This document shows positions 1-6,172 of a stretch of 7,838 bases of DNA, one piece after another; positions within the stretch are counted from its first letter, which is position 1, and each line of letters starts with the position of its first letter. The stretch spans positions 1 to 7,838 of the forward strand of contig JAEVZM010000275.1 in the NCBI GenBank assembly GCA_023392225.1. The letters run 5' to 3'. Position numbers and translations under genes: made by a program. The stretch is from Pseudomonadota bacterium (GTDB lineage Bacteria > Pseudomonadota > Alphaproteobacteria > Rhizobiales > Kaistiaceae). The notes below the pieces were generated by a model. That model saw only the letters and a list, made by a program, of their open reading frames with translations, was not told where the DNA came from and made no database searches.

Positions 1-338
1 GCCTCGTCGAGGACGGCGCGGGAGACGTTGACCACCACGTTCCGGCCGGCGGCGAGGTCGCCGGCGATCCCGGCGGGAATGCCGTAGCCGAGACCATGGG
101 CCCGCCAGTGGAGCGCGAAGTCGCCCCGCCCGACCGCGGCCTCGAACGCCGCCTCAGTGAGGCTGTCGTGATCCTCGCTGCCGCCATCGGGGACGCGGGT
201 GATGACCCGGCGGGGAAAGACGACGCCGGCCTCGCCCGCGAGCCGCGCCTTGCACCATCCGATCAGCGAATCCTTGCCGGCGCCGCTCGGGCCGACGACG
301 AGAACCAGCGTTCCGCGTTGCGTGCCGGGGCCGGTCAC
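1..338 (-). CDS. phnN: Ribose 1,5-bisphosphate phosphokinase PhnN (3' end beyond window)
   Basis: PhnN phosphorylates ribose 1,5-bisphosphate with ATP to give PRPP, the last step that returns the ribose carrier of the C-P lyase pathway to nucleotide metabolism; it is cytosolic. The visible 112 residues carry a guanylate-kinase-like P-loop, GPSGAGKDS, at residues 16-24. The PhnN-typical RRVITR (43-48), HW (77-78), GLGYGIP (82-88) and VNVSR (103-107) motifs follow. The family is usually about 180-195 residues, so roughly the last 40% lies beyond the left edge. The start is a GTG at 338-336, five bases after the phnM stop. The upstream bases are a poor ribosome site, so translation is probably coupled to phnM. 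The GTG start is the best candidate seen but not proven. The family assignment is firm because P-loop and downstream motifs agree and the gene follows phnM. Confidence 0.9.
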   Translation of the reverse strand, partial: MTGPGTQRGTLVLVVGPSGAGKDSLIGWCKARLAGEAGVVFPRRVITRVPDGGSEDHDSLTEAAFEAAVGRGDFALHWRAHGLGYGIPAGIAGDLAAGRNVVVNVSRAVLDE

Positions 339-343
339 GCCAC

Positions 344-1483
344 TCAGACCACGCGGCGGCCGGTGCGCCACACGGACCGCAGCACCGGCACGGTCTCGTT
401 GACATGCACCTGGACGAGATCGGCCCGCTTGCCCTCGGCGATCGTGCCGCGGTCGTCGAGCCCGGCGACGGCGGCGGGGTTGGCGGTGACCATGGCGACG
501 GCGCGCGGCAGGCCGATGCCGCCCTCCTCGAGGCCGATCAGGAAGGTGGCGTGGACCAGGCTGAACGGAAAGTAGTCAGACGACAGCACGTCGAGCAGCC
601 CGGCCGAGACCAGGTCGTGGGCCGCGATGTTGCCGGAATGCGAGCCGCCGCGGACGATGTTGGGCGCCCCCATCAGCACCTTCATCCCGGCCTCGCTCGA
701 TGCCCGGGCCGCCTCGCGCGTGGTGGGAAACTCGGCCAGCGTCACACCATGATCGATCGCCTCGGCGACGTGATCCTCGGTCGCGTCGTCATGGCTCGCG
801 AGCACGATGCCGCGCTGGCGCGCCATCTCCGAGATCGCCTGGCGGTGGATCGCGGAGGACTTCTCGGCCTGCGCCTGGCGGCGCTGGATGAAGGCCTGGA
901 GCTCCGCCTCGCTCATCCCCGACTTGCCCATGTAGTAGGTGCGGAAGGCGTCGAGCGAGGTGAACTGCCGCTGGCCCGGCGTGTGGTCCATCAGCGAAGC
1001 GATGCGGACGCGGGTGTCGTTCTCGAAGGCGGCGAAGCCTTCGAGCACGTCCGGCGCCGAGACCTCGCAGCGCAGGTGGATGAAGTGCTCGGCGCGGAGC
1101 CGGCCGTGGCGCTGGCTCTCCTCGATGGCGCCGGCCAGCGTCTGCATGTCGCCCGCCTCGAGCTTGGTGTCCTCGTCCATGCCGACGCGGAGCGCGTCGA
1201 ACACGGTGGTGATGCCCGAGGTGGCGATCTGGGCGTCATGCGCCTGCACCGCGGCGATTGGGTTCCAGCGCACCTTGGGGCGGGGGGCGTAGTGGCCTTC
1301 CAGATGGTCGGTGTGCAGCTCGACCAGGCCGGGGATCAGCCAGTCGCCCTCGAGGTCGATGCCGGAATAGCCGGGACCGGGATCGTCGATCGCCGCGATC
1401 TCGCCGCCGCGGACCACGACGTCGGCACGGACGACCTCGTCCTCGAGCACAATCCTGCCATTGCGGTACACGGTCTCGGTCAT
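344..1483 (-). CDS. phnM: Alpha-D-ribose 1-methylphosphonate 5-triphosphate diphosphatase PhnM
   Basis: PhnM is a metal-dependent amidohydrolase-superfamily enzyme that removes pyrophosphate from alpha-D-ribose 1-methylphosphonate 5-triphosphate, making the 5-phosphate substrate of the C-P lyase PhnJ. The 379-residue product is full length for the family. The metal-site motif HTDH is at 57-60, followed by GHYAPRPKVRWNP (63-75), HLRCE (136-140), DHTPGQ (166-171), SHDD (230-233), the PhnM-typical SGNIAAHDL (283-291) and SSDYFP (301-306). The start chosen is the ATG at 1483, with AGGA at 1492-1489 five bases upstream. The reading frame stays open far upstream, but that stretch overlaps phnE out of frame and is not PhnM-like. 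The gene sits 35 bp after phnE and 5 bp before phnN, so it is co-transcribed with both. The lyase core genes that make its substrate are absent from the window. Confidence 0.96.
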   Translation of the reverse strand: MTETVYRNGRIVLEDEVVRADVVVRGGEIAAIDDPGPGYSGIDLEGDWLIPGLVELHTDHLEGHYAPRPKVRWNPIAAVQAHDAQIATSGITTVFDALRVGMDEDTKLEAGDMQTLAGAIEESQRHGRLRAEHFIHLRCEVSAPDVLEGFAAFENDTRVRIASLMDHTPGQRQFTSLDAFRTYYMGKSGMSEAELQAFIQRRQAQAEKSSAIHRQAISEMARQRGIVLASHDDATEDHVAEAIDHGVTLAEFPTTREAARASSEAGMKVLMGAPNIVRGGSHSGNIAAHDLVSAGLLDVLSSDYFPFSLVHATFLIGLEEGGIGLPRAVAMVTANPAAVAGLDDRGTIAEGKRADLVQVHVNETVPVLRSVWRTGRRVV

Positions 1484-1518
1484 GGTGGTCCTGGGATGGA
1501 AGGTTGAATCGCGAATCG

Positions 1519-2325
1519 TCAGATCACGAGTTTGCGGAGCTGTTGTGACACGAGATCCACGGCGGTCACCGTAAGCACGATCACGATCAGGATCGCAGCG
1601 GTCTCGCCATAATAGAACCCGCGGATCGACTCGAACAGCACCTGTCCGATGCCGCCGGCGCCGACCAGGCCGAGCACGGTGGCCGAGCGCACGTTCGATT
1701 CGAAGCGGTACAGCGAGAACGAGATCCACAGCGGCAGCACCTGCGGGATGACGCCGTAGACGATCTCCTGGAGCTTGCTCGCGCCGGTGGCGCGGATCCC
1801 CTCGACCGGGCGTGCGTCGATGGCCTCGACCGCCTCGGAGAACAGCTTGGCGAGGACGCCGGTGGTGTGGATGAAGAGCGCCATCACGCCGGCGAACGGG
1901 CCGAGACCGACGGCCACCACGAACAGCACCGCGAAGACGATCTCGTTGATCGCACGGAAGGCGTCCATCAGGCGCCGGACCGGCTGGTACACCCACCAGG
2001 GCGCGATGTTGTTGGAGGAGAGGATGCCGAACGGCACCGAGGCGACCACGGCCAGCGTCGTGCCCCACACCGCGATCTGCACGGTGAGGACCATCTGGTC
2101 GAGATAGTAGTCGATGTCCTTGAACTTCGGCCGCAGGAACCCGCTCGCATACTCGGCCATGTTGCCGGCATCGGTGAAGAGGTTCACGAACCGGTACATC
2201 TCGGCCGGGGCGAAGCTCCAGACGAGCGCGGCGATGAGGCCGCCCCAGGCGACCAGGTTGAACAGCGTCCGCGACCAGTCCCGGGGCGGGAGGCCGGCGC
2301 CTGCGGTGGTTGGAGCGGTGCTCAC
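1519..2325 (-). CDS. phnE: Phosphonate ABC transporter permease PhnE
   Basis: This is the inner-membrane channel subunit of the phosphonate importer, working with PhnC and PhnD. The product is 268 residues, normal for PhnE. A first hydrophobic helix lies near 22-39. The BPD-transporter core begins near 75 with hydrophobic stretches at about 80-102, 125-155, 190-205 and 240-260. The EAA-type cytoplasmic loop that docks on the ATPase runs from EAVEAID (164-170) through the ATGASKLQE segment (179-187). PhnE-typical GLVGAGGIGQ is at 219-228. The start is a GTG at 2325; no strong Shine-Dalgarno precedes it (CAGAGC only), which may keep permease output low or make it depend on upstream translation. 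The gene lies 62 bp after phnD, and that gap contains a GC-rich hairpin. Only one permease gene is present between phnD and phnM, whereas many alphaproteobacteria carry tandem phnE1 and phnE2, so a homodimeric channel is inferred. Confidence 0.95.
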   Translation of the reverse strand: MSTAPTTAGAGLPPRDWSRTLFNLVAWGGLIAALVWSFAPAEMYRFVNLFTDAGNMAEYASGFLRPKFKDIDYYLDQMVLTVQIAVWGTTLAVVASVPFGILSSNNIAPWWVYQPVRRLMDAFRAINEIVFAVLFVVAVGLGPFAGVMALFIHTTGVLAKLFSEAVEAIDARPVEGIRATGASKLQEIVYGVIPQVLPLWISFSLYRFESNVRSATVLGLVGAGGIGQVLFESIRGFYYGETAAILIVIVLTVTAVDLVSQQLRKLVI

Positions 2326-2347
2326 GGGTTGCTCTGCGGCTGGCGAA

Positions 2348-2368
2348 GCGGCGCCACTGCGGCGCCGC
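2348..2368 (-). other. Intercistronic hairpin between phnD and phnE
   Basis: A perfect 8-bp inverted repeat, GCGGCGCC and GGCGCCGC, is separated by a 5-nt loop in the 62-bp gap between the phnD stop and the phnE start. In the minus-strand transcript it would form an all-GC stem. No U-tract follows, so it does not look like a complete intrinsic terminator. By analogy with other binding-protein-dependent transport operons, it could protect the phnD 3' end from exonucleases or partly attenuate transcription, lowering permease relative to binding protein. The inverted repeat is read directly; the function is inferred, and GC-rich sequence yields such repeats fairly often. Confidence 0.45.
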
Positions 2369-2387
2369 CCGCCGTCTCGCGTCTGGC

Positions 2388-3386
2388 TCAGGCCTGCGGG
2401 ATCTTGGCCAGGAGGACTTCGTACTCGGCCTTCTTGGCCTCGAGCTCCTTGAGCTGGGCGGCCTTCTCCTCGGCCGAGAGGCTGTCATCCGCCTCGAGCT
2501 GGAACATGGCCTTGGTCAGCTCCATGATCCGGATCGGGTAGAGCTGGGCGTCCGACGAGGGGCGGAAGGGCGCCCACTGCAGGGCGGCGAGCACGGCGCG
2601 CGCCTTCTCGACCTCTTCCGGCGTGCCAAGGCGGCCATAGCTCATGAAGAAGGTCATCAGCTTGTCCTTGGCCGCCTGGTCGAGGTCCTTGTTCCACACG
2701 ATCGGGTCGGACGGGATCAGCGGCGACTGCCAGATGATCTTCACCTTGGCGGCAGCCTCCGGATTGGTGGTCTGCAGGCGCCGGAGGTTCTCGGTGTTGT
2801 TGGTCGCGACGTCGACCTGCTTGTTGGCCACCGCCATGAGGTTGGTCTCATGGTTGGCATTGGTCACGGTCTTGAAGCAGGTCTTGGGGTCGATGGCGTT
2901 CTTGGCGAAGACGAAGGTCATCGGCACCAGGTAGCCCGAGGTCGAGTTCGGGTCGCCGAGGCCGAAATTGAGCGACTGGTCGCACTTGATCACGTCGTCG
3001 AGCGAGGCGAGCGGGCTGTCGACATTGGCGAGCAGCAGCGACCAGTAGCCGGGGTTGCCCTCGCCATCCACCGACTGGGCGAAGATCTCGCCATTGGCGC
3101 GATCGACGGCTTCCATCGCCGACTTGTTGCCGAACCAGGCGACCTGCACCTTGTCGAAGCGCATGCCCTCGATGACGCCGGCATAGTCGGAGGCGAAATA
3201 GGCGTTCACCTTGAGGCCGGTCTGGGCTTCCATGTCGGCCAGGAAGGGGTCCCAGATGGTCTTCAGGTTCTGCTGCGACTCGGTCGAGATGATGCCGAAA
3301 TTGATCTCGGTGGTCTCGGCGAGCGCCACCGACGACACCGACACCGTGAGCGCCGCAGCGGCGACGGTGCGCAAGAGCATGTTCAT
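2388..3386 (-). CDS. phnD: Phosphonate ABC transporter substrate-binding protein PhnD
   Basis: This periplasmic binding protein delivers phosphonates to PhnE/PhnC. The 332-residue precursor has a Sec signal peptide: positively charged N-terminus with Arg6, hydrophobic core 7-20, and ALA at 21-23 for cleavage before ETTEINF. Ligand residues known from the E. coli PhnD complex with 2-aminoethylphosphonate appear conserved by my alignment: Tyr68, Tyr114 (in GYW), Ser148-Thr149 (in GDPNSTSG), His179, Glu199 (in NNTEN) and Asp227 (in SPLIPSDP). This supports a genuine phosphonate binder rather than a phosphate or phosphite relative. Cys135 and Cys170 could form a periplasmic disulfide. The C-terminal tail (about 300-328) is rich in Lys, Glu and Ala and probably helical. 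The first ATG (3386) is chosen over Met3 because AGGAGG lies 9 bases upstream of it. The gene lies 47 bp after phnC and 62 bp before phnE. Confidence 0.97.
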   Translation of the reverse strand: MNMLLRTVAAAALTVSVSSVALAETTEINFGIISTESQQNLKTIWDPFLADMEAQTGLKVNAYFASDYAGVIEGMRFDKVQVAWFGNKSAMEAVDRANGEIFAQSVDGEGNPGYWSLLLANVDSPLASLDDVIKCDQSLNFGLGDPNSTSGYLVPMTFVFAKNAIDPKTCFKTVTNANHETNLMAVANKQVDVATNNTENLRRLQTTNPEAAAKVKIIWQSPLIPSDPIVWNKDLDQAAKDKLMTFFMSYGRLGTPEEVEKARAVLAALQWAPFRPSSDAQLYPIRIMELTKAMFQLEADDSLSAEEKAAQLKELEAKKAEYEVLLAKIPQA

Positions 3387-3395
3387 GGGACAGTA

Positions 3396-3401
3396 CCTCC
3401 T
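3396..3401 (-). promoter_or_regulatory. Strong ribosome binding site of phnD
   Basis: A perfect AGGAGG stands 9 bases before the ATG at 3386 and 15 bases before the next in-frame ATG (3380). It therefore favours the first ATG. It is the strongest Shine-Dalgarno in the phn operon; those of phnE and phnN are poor. This fits the usual need for more binding protein than membrane components. Confidence 0.8.
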
Positions 3402-3407
3402 GTGGTG

Positions 3408-3437
3408 CCGGCCCTGAACCGGGCCGGACGGGTTCAG
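3408..3437 (-). other. Two overlapping, mutually exclusive inverted repeats at the phnC-phnD junction
   Basis: Two perfect 7-bp inverted repeats overlap here. One pairs CTGAACC (3414-3420) with GGTTCAG (3431-3437) around a 10-nt loop and includes the phnC stop codon. The other pairs CCGGCCC (3408-3414) with GGGCCGG (3421-3427) around a 6-nt loop and ends six bases before the phnD ribosome site. The 3' arm of the first in the transcript is essentially the loop of the second, so both cannot form as simple hairpins. A ribosome terminating on phnC would cover the first stem and favour the second. The repeats are seen directly; any regulatory effect is inferred. Confidence 0.4.
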
Positions 3438-4285
3438 AGCGTGGCGAGAACGGGTTCGGCCGGCGCCCGGCGGGGCACCGCCCGCAGCACGGGCTGGTCG
3501 ACGAAGTCGCCGTCGGGCAGGATCAGCTCCTCGGACGCCTCGCCGTAGAGATCGCGGAGGATGGCCGGGGTCAGCGCCGACGACGGGCCGTCATAGGCGA
3601 CCACGCCGTCGCGGAGCGCGATGGTGCGCCGGCAGTAGCGGCGGGCATATTCGACCTGGTGCAGCGAGACGACGACGGTGATGCCGTCCTGCCGGTTGAT
3701 CTCGACCAGCATCTCCATCACCCGCTTGGCCGAGGCCGGGTCGAGCGAGGCGATCGGCTCGTCGGCGAGCAGCAGCCGGGCGCCCTGGATCCGGGCGCGG
3801 GCGATGGCCGCCCGCTGCTGCTGGCCGCCGGAAAGGGTCGACGAGCGCTGCCGTGCGGTCTCGGCGATGCCGACGCGGGCGAGCGCCGCCATGGCCTTCC
3901 GCTTCTCCTCGGCACTGAACCAGCCGAGGGTGCCGCGCCAGCCGGGAATCCGCCCGAGCAGGCCGACCAGCACATTGGTCATCACCGGCAGCCGCCCGAC
4001 GAGGTTGAACTGCTGGAAGACGACGCCGACCTCATGGCGGATCGTCCGCGCCTCGCGCGACAGCCGCCCGGCTTCCTGGAGCCGCCGGCCGGCGATCTCG
4101 ATGCGACCGATATCGCCGCTGCCGCGCTCGAGGCCGGCGATGTGGCGGATGAGGGTCGACTTGCCCGAGCCCGAGGCTCCGATCAGGGCGACGATCTCAC
4201 CCGGCTCGATGACCAGGCTCACGTCCTTGAGGGCGTGCTTCCGGCCGAAGCGCTTCGAGAGCTTCTCGACGGTCACGGCAGGCAC
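3434..4285 (-). CDS. phnC: Phosphonate ABC transporter ATP-binding protein PhnC
   Basis: This is the cytoplasmic ATPase that powers phosphonate import through PhnE. With the GTG start at 4285 the product is 283 residues, the usual length for PhnC. Walker A GASGSGKST is at 36-44, the Q-loop in VVFQQFNLVGR at 88-98, the ABC signature LSGGQQQR at 151-158, Walker B LLLADEP at 171-177, the D-loop SLDP at 180-183 and the switch His at 209 in SLHQVEYA. The QFNLVGR segment and the PGWRGTLGWF stretch (114-123) are characteristic of PhnC rather than of other importer ATPases. The start is set by GGGGTGA at 4299-4293, seven bases upstream of the GTG. A second GTG at 4276 lies too far from that site. The frame is open up to an ATG at 4450, but the extra residues are not ABC-like and overlap the promoter region. 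It is first gene of the phn operon. Confidence 0.96.
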   Translation of the reverse strand: MPAVTVEKLSKRFGRKHALKDVSLVIEPGEIVALIGASGSGKSTLIRHIAGLERGSGDIGRIEIAGRRLQEAGRLSREARTIRHEVGVVFQQFNLVGRLPVMTNVLVGLLGRIPGWRGTLGWFSAEEKRKAMAALARVGIAETARQRSSTLSGGQQQRAAIARARIQGARLLLADEPIASLDPASAKRVMEMLVEINRQDGITVVVSLHQVEYARRYCRRTIALRDGVVAYDGPSSALTPAILRDLYGEASEELILPDGDFVDQPVLRAVPRRAPAEPVLATL

Positions 4286-4292
4286 GGTATGG

Positions 4293-4299
4293 TCACCCC
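4293..4299 (-). promoter_or_regulatory. Ribosome binding site that sets the phnC start
   Basis: GGGGTGA in the minus-strand transcript matches the anti-Shine-Dalgarno complement well (GGTGA core) and sits seven bases before the GTG at 4285. The alternative GTG at 4276 would be 16 bases away. The site therefore supports the 283-residue form and argues against both the shorter and the long N-terminally extended readings. Confidence 0.65.
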
Positions 4300-4302
4300 G
4301 GA

Positions 4303-4326
4303 GCTGTTCGTTTCGCTGTTCGTTTC
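4303..4326. repeat. Perfect 12-bp tandem direct repeat in the phnC leader
   Basis: GCTGTTCGTTTC occurs twice head to tail (4303-4314 and 4315-4326). In the phnC-sense strand each unit reads GAAACGAACAGC. The array ends four bases upstream of the phnC ribosome site and would lie in its 5' untranslated leader. It may be a recent slippage duplication, a pair of binding sites spaced about one helical turn apart, or an A-rich unstructured ribosome standby region. The exact identity of the two copies is direct observation; function is unknown. Confidence 0.85.
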
Positions 4327-4373
4327 CGGGCGGAATCGCTACCCGCCTTGGCTGACCGTTCCGTCTCGATTGG

Positions 4374-4391
4374 GTGACGGTTTTGCGACAC
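4374..4391 (-). promoter_or_regulatory. Candidate Pho box (PhoB binding site) upstream of phnC
   Basis: On the minus strand the sequence reads GTGTCGC, AAAA, CCGTCAC: two 7-mers 11 bp apart, start to start, around an A-only spacer. The Pho-box consensus is two CTGTCAT-like units with an A/T-rich 4-bp spacer. The downstream unit matches CTGTCAC at 6 of 7 positions and the upstream unit matches CTGTCAT at 4 of 7, including the TGTC core. It lies 88 bp upstream of the phnC start, a sensible promoter position, and phn operons are classic PhoB targets. No clear -10 follows. It was found by eye, without a scored search. Confidence 0.5.
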
Positions 4392-4508
4392 TGCACAGTC
4401 TCTCGCGCAGGGCGCTCGTCATCGTGCCTTGCCGCTCGCGGCCGTTCCACGATACGAGACCGGGAGCCAGGCGTCGGCAGAACGCCACCAGGGGAGTTTC
4501 ACGGGACC

Positions 4509-6155
4509 ATGGGCATCTTCGACGAGGGACTGGAGCGCAACCGGGCGAATTTCGCCGCGCTCACCCCGGTGAGCTTCGTCGAGCGGAGCGCCGAAGTATT
4601 CGGCGACCTGACCTCGATCATCCACGGGCGCCGCCGCTACGACTGGGCGACGACCCGCGACCGCTCGGCGCGGCTCGCCGCCGCCCTGATCGGGCTCGGC
4701 GCCGGACGGGGCACGACGGTGAGCGTCATGCTCTCCAACACGCCCGAGATGCTCGAGGCGCACTATGCGGTGCCCGCCATCGGGGCGGTGATCCACGCCC
4801 TCAACACCCGGCTCGATGCAGCGCTGCTCGCCTGGCAGATGAACCACTGCGAGGCGTCGATCGTCATCGTCGACCGCGAGTTCTCGCCGACGATGAAGGC
4901 GGCACTGCGCATCCTCGCCGACGAGCATGGACGCCGCCCGGTCGTCATCGACGTCGAGGATAGCGAATACACCGGGCCGGGCGAGCGGCTCGGCAGCCAC
5001 GACTACGAGGCGCTGCTCGCCGCGCACGCGCCGGTCGCCCGCCTCGAAGGCCCGGCCGACGAATGGGATGCGATCGCCGTCAGCTACACCTCGGGCACCA
5101 CGGGCGATCCGAAGGGCGTCGTCACCCACCACCGCGGCGCCTATCTCAACGCGGTCTGCAACGCCGTGACCTGGACCCTGCCGAACTTCGCAGTCTACCT
5201 CTGGACCCTGCCGATGTTCCACTGCAGCGGCTGGTGCTTTCCCTGGACCATCGCGATGGTCGGCGGCACCCATGTCTGCCTTCGGAAGGTCGAGGCGGCG
5301 GCGATCTTCGCCGCGATGCGCGACCACAAGGCCGACCACTACTGCGCGGCGCCGATCGTCCACACCATGCTGATCAACGCGCCGGAGGAGCTCCGCACCG
5401 GTATCGACCATCCGATCCGCGCCATGGTGGCGGCCGCCTCGCCCTCGGCGGCAATGATCGAGGGCATGGCCAGGATCGGCATCGACCTCACCCATGTCTA
5501 TGGCCTGACCGAGGTCTACGGCCCGGCCTCGGTCTGCGTGAAGCGGCCTGCCTGGCAGGCCGAGCCGCTCGCCGAGCAGGTGCGCCTCAATGGCCGCCAG
5601 GGCGTCCGCTACGTGCTCGAGGACGGCATGACGGTGCTCGACCCGGAGACGATGGCGCCGACGCCGGACGACGGCACGACGATGGGCGAGATCATGTTCC
5701 GCGGCAACATCACCATGAAGGGCTACCTCAAGAACAGGAAGGCCACCGAGGCGGCGTTCCGCGGTGGCTGGTTCCACAGCGGCGACCTCGCGGTGATGGA
5801 GCCGGACCGCTACATGAAGATCAAGGATCGCAGCAAGGACGTGATCATCTCCGGCGGCGAGAACATCTCCTCGATCGAGGTCGAGGACGCCCTCTACCGG
5901 CACCCGGCGGTCGCCTCCTGCGCGGTGGTCGCCAAGCCCGACGACAAGTGGGGCGAGACCCCGCTCGCCTTCGTGGAGCTCAGGCCCGGCGCGACCGCGA
6001 CGGCGGAGGAGCTCGTCGCCCATTGCCGGACCCTCCTCGCCGCCTACAAGGTGCCGCGCGAGGTGCGCTTCGCCGAGATTCCGAAGACCGTGACCGGCAA
6101 GATCCAGAAGTACCAGCTGCGCGAGCTGGCGAAGTCGACCAGCGCGATCGCCTGA
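4509..6155 (+). CDS. AMP-forming acyl-CoA ligase, DmdB/plant-AAE type
   Basis: This cytosolic ANL-superfamily enzyme activates a carboxylic acid with ATP to an acyl-adenylate and then transfers it to CoA. The product is 548 residues, full length. The P-loop-like A3 motif YTSGTTGDPKGV is at 193-204, FHCSGWCFPW at 237-246, the A5 motif YGLTEVYGP at 331-339, GDLAVME with the ribose-binding Asp at 425-431, the hinge and A8 region KIKDRSKDVIISGGENIS at 437-454, and the C-terminal catalytic lysine in PKTVTGKIQK (Lys531). The FHCxGW signature is typical of 3-methylmercaptopropionate-CoA ligases (DmdB) and plant acyl-activating enzymes, rather than long-chain FadD. The substrate cannot be fixed from sequence; short or medium-chain or aryl acids are possible. 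The ATG at 4509 gives the family N-terminus (MGIFDEGLERN). The upstream in-frame ATG at 4374 adds unrelated residues. It forms an operon with the crotonase-like gene 17 bp downstream. Confidence 0.93.
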   Translation: MGIFDEGLERNRANFAALTPVSFVERSAEVFGDLTSIIHGRRRYDWATTRDRSARLAAALIGLGAGRGTTVSVMLSNTPEMLEAHYAVPAIGAVIHALNTRLDAALLAWQMNHCEASIVIVDREFSPTMKAALRILADEHGRRPVVIDVEDSEYTGPGERLGSHDYEALLAAHAPVARLEGPADEWDAIAVSYTSGTTGDPKGVVTHHRGAYLNAVCNAVTWTLPNFAVYLWTLPMFHCSGWCFPWTIAMVGGTHVCLRKVEAAAIFAAMRDHKADHYCAAPIVHTMLINAPEELRTGIDHPIRAMVAAASPSAAMIEGMARIGIDLTHVYGLTEVYGPASVCVKRPAWQAEPLAEQVRLNGRQGVRYVLEDGMTVLDPETMAPTPDDGTTMGEIMFRGNITMKGYLKNRKATEAAFRGGWFHSGDLAVMEPDRYMKIKDRSKDVIISGGENISSIEVEDALYRHPAVASCAVVAKPDDKWGETPLAFVELRPGATATAEELVAHCRTLLAAYKVPREVRFAEIPKTVTGKIQKYQLRELAKSTSAIA

Positions 6156-6158
6156 CCC

Positions 6159-6165
6159 GGAGGAG
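6159..6165 (+). promoter_or_regulatory. Ribosome binding site of the crotonase-like gene
   Basis: GGAGGAG lies within the 17-bp gap after the ligase stop codon and seven bases before the ATG at 6173. It fixes that ATG as the start and shows that the second gene is translated efficiently as part of the same operon. Confidence 0.8.
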
Positions 6166-6172
6166 CCGCCCC

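Larger units (their letters stand above)
4286..4508. other. Divergent intergenic region between phnC and the acyl-CoA ligase gene
   Basis: These 223 bp separate two divergent operons and must contain both promoters. They are visibly richer in A and T than the flanking genes, mainly around 4303-4326 and 4369-4388. Contents that can be named are the phnC ribosome site, a 12-bp tandem repeat and a Pho-box-like sequence, each listed separately. For the plus-strand operon, TTGCCG (4429-4434) and GATACG (4451-4456) with a 16-bp spacer form only a weak sigma70-like pair. AGGGGAG at 4490-4496 is a usable but distant ribosome site, 12 bases before the ATG. No convincing -10 was found for phnC. Open frames cross the region on both strands but show no recognisable protein family. 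Confidence 0.7.

Noticed and set aside
404..1507. 367-codon plus-strand open frame opposite phnM
   Set aside because: It is fully antisense to phnM, whose motifs are unmistakable; low-complexity shadow composition and no family resemblance.
1506..1517. GAATC-GC-GAATC short direct repeat near the phnE stop
   Set aside because: Five-base half-sites in a short gap are easily explained by chance. It does not form a palindrome and overlaps no control position that can be argued.
1484..2488. Upstream in-frame extension of phnM through phnE into phnD
   Set aside because: The frame is open only because of high GC. The translated extension is Arg/Pro-rich and lies out of frame over phnE and the end of phnD. 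PhnM homology begins at the ATG at 1483.
2310..3548. 412-codon plus-strand open frame opposite phnD
   Set aside because: It is antisense to a clear phnD and to the end of phnC. Its composition is that of a shadow frame in GC-rich DNA (many Arg, Gly, His, Leu, Val, Asp, no recognisable motif), and it has no coherent domain.
4286..4450. N-terminal extension of phnC from an ATG at 4450
   Set aside because: The added 55 residues are Arg-rich and not ABC-like, and they would cover the Pho-box candidate and leader repeat. The GTG at 4285 has a well-placed ribosome site and gives a family-normal length.
4374..4508. N-terminal extension of the acyl-CoA ligase from an ATG at 4374
   Set aside because: Extra residues are Arg/Cys-rich and unlike ANL enzymes. 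MGIFDEGLERN at 4509 is the expected N-terminus of this ligase group.
5063..6172. Long in-frame extension upstream of the crotonase-like gene
   Set aside because: It reads the ligase gene in a wrong frame (His/Arg/Gly-rich). The strong GGAGGAG seven bases before the ATG at 6173 marks the real start.
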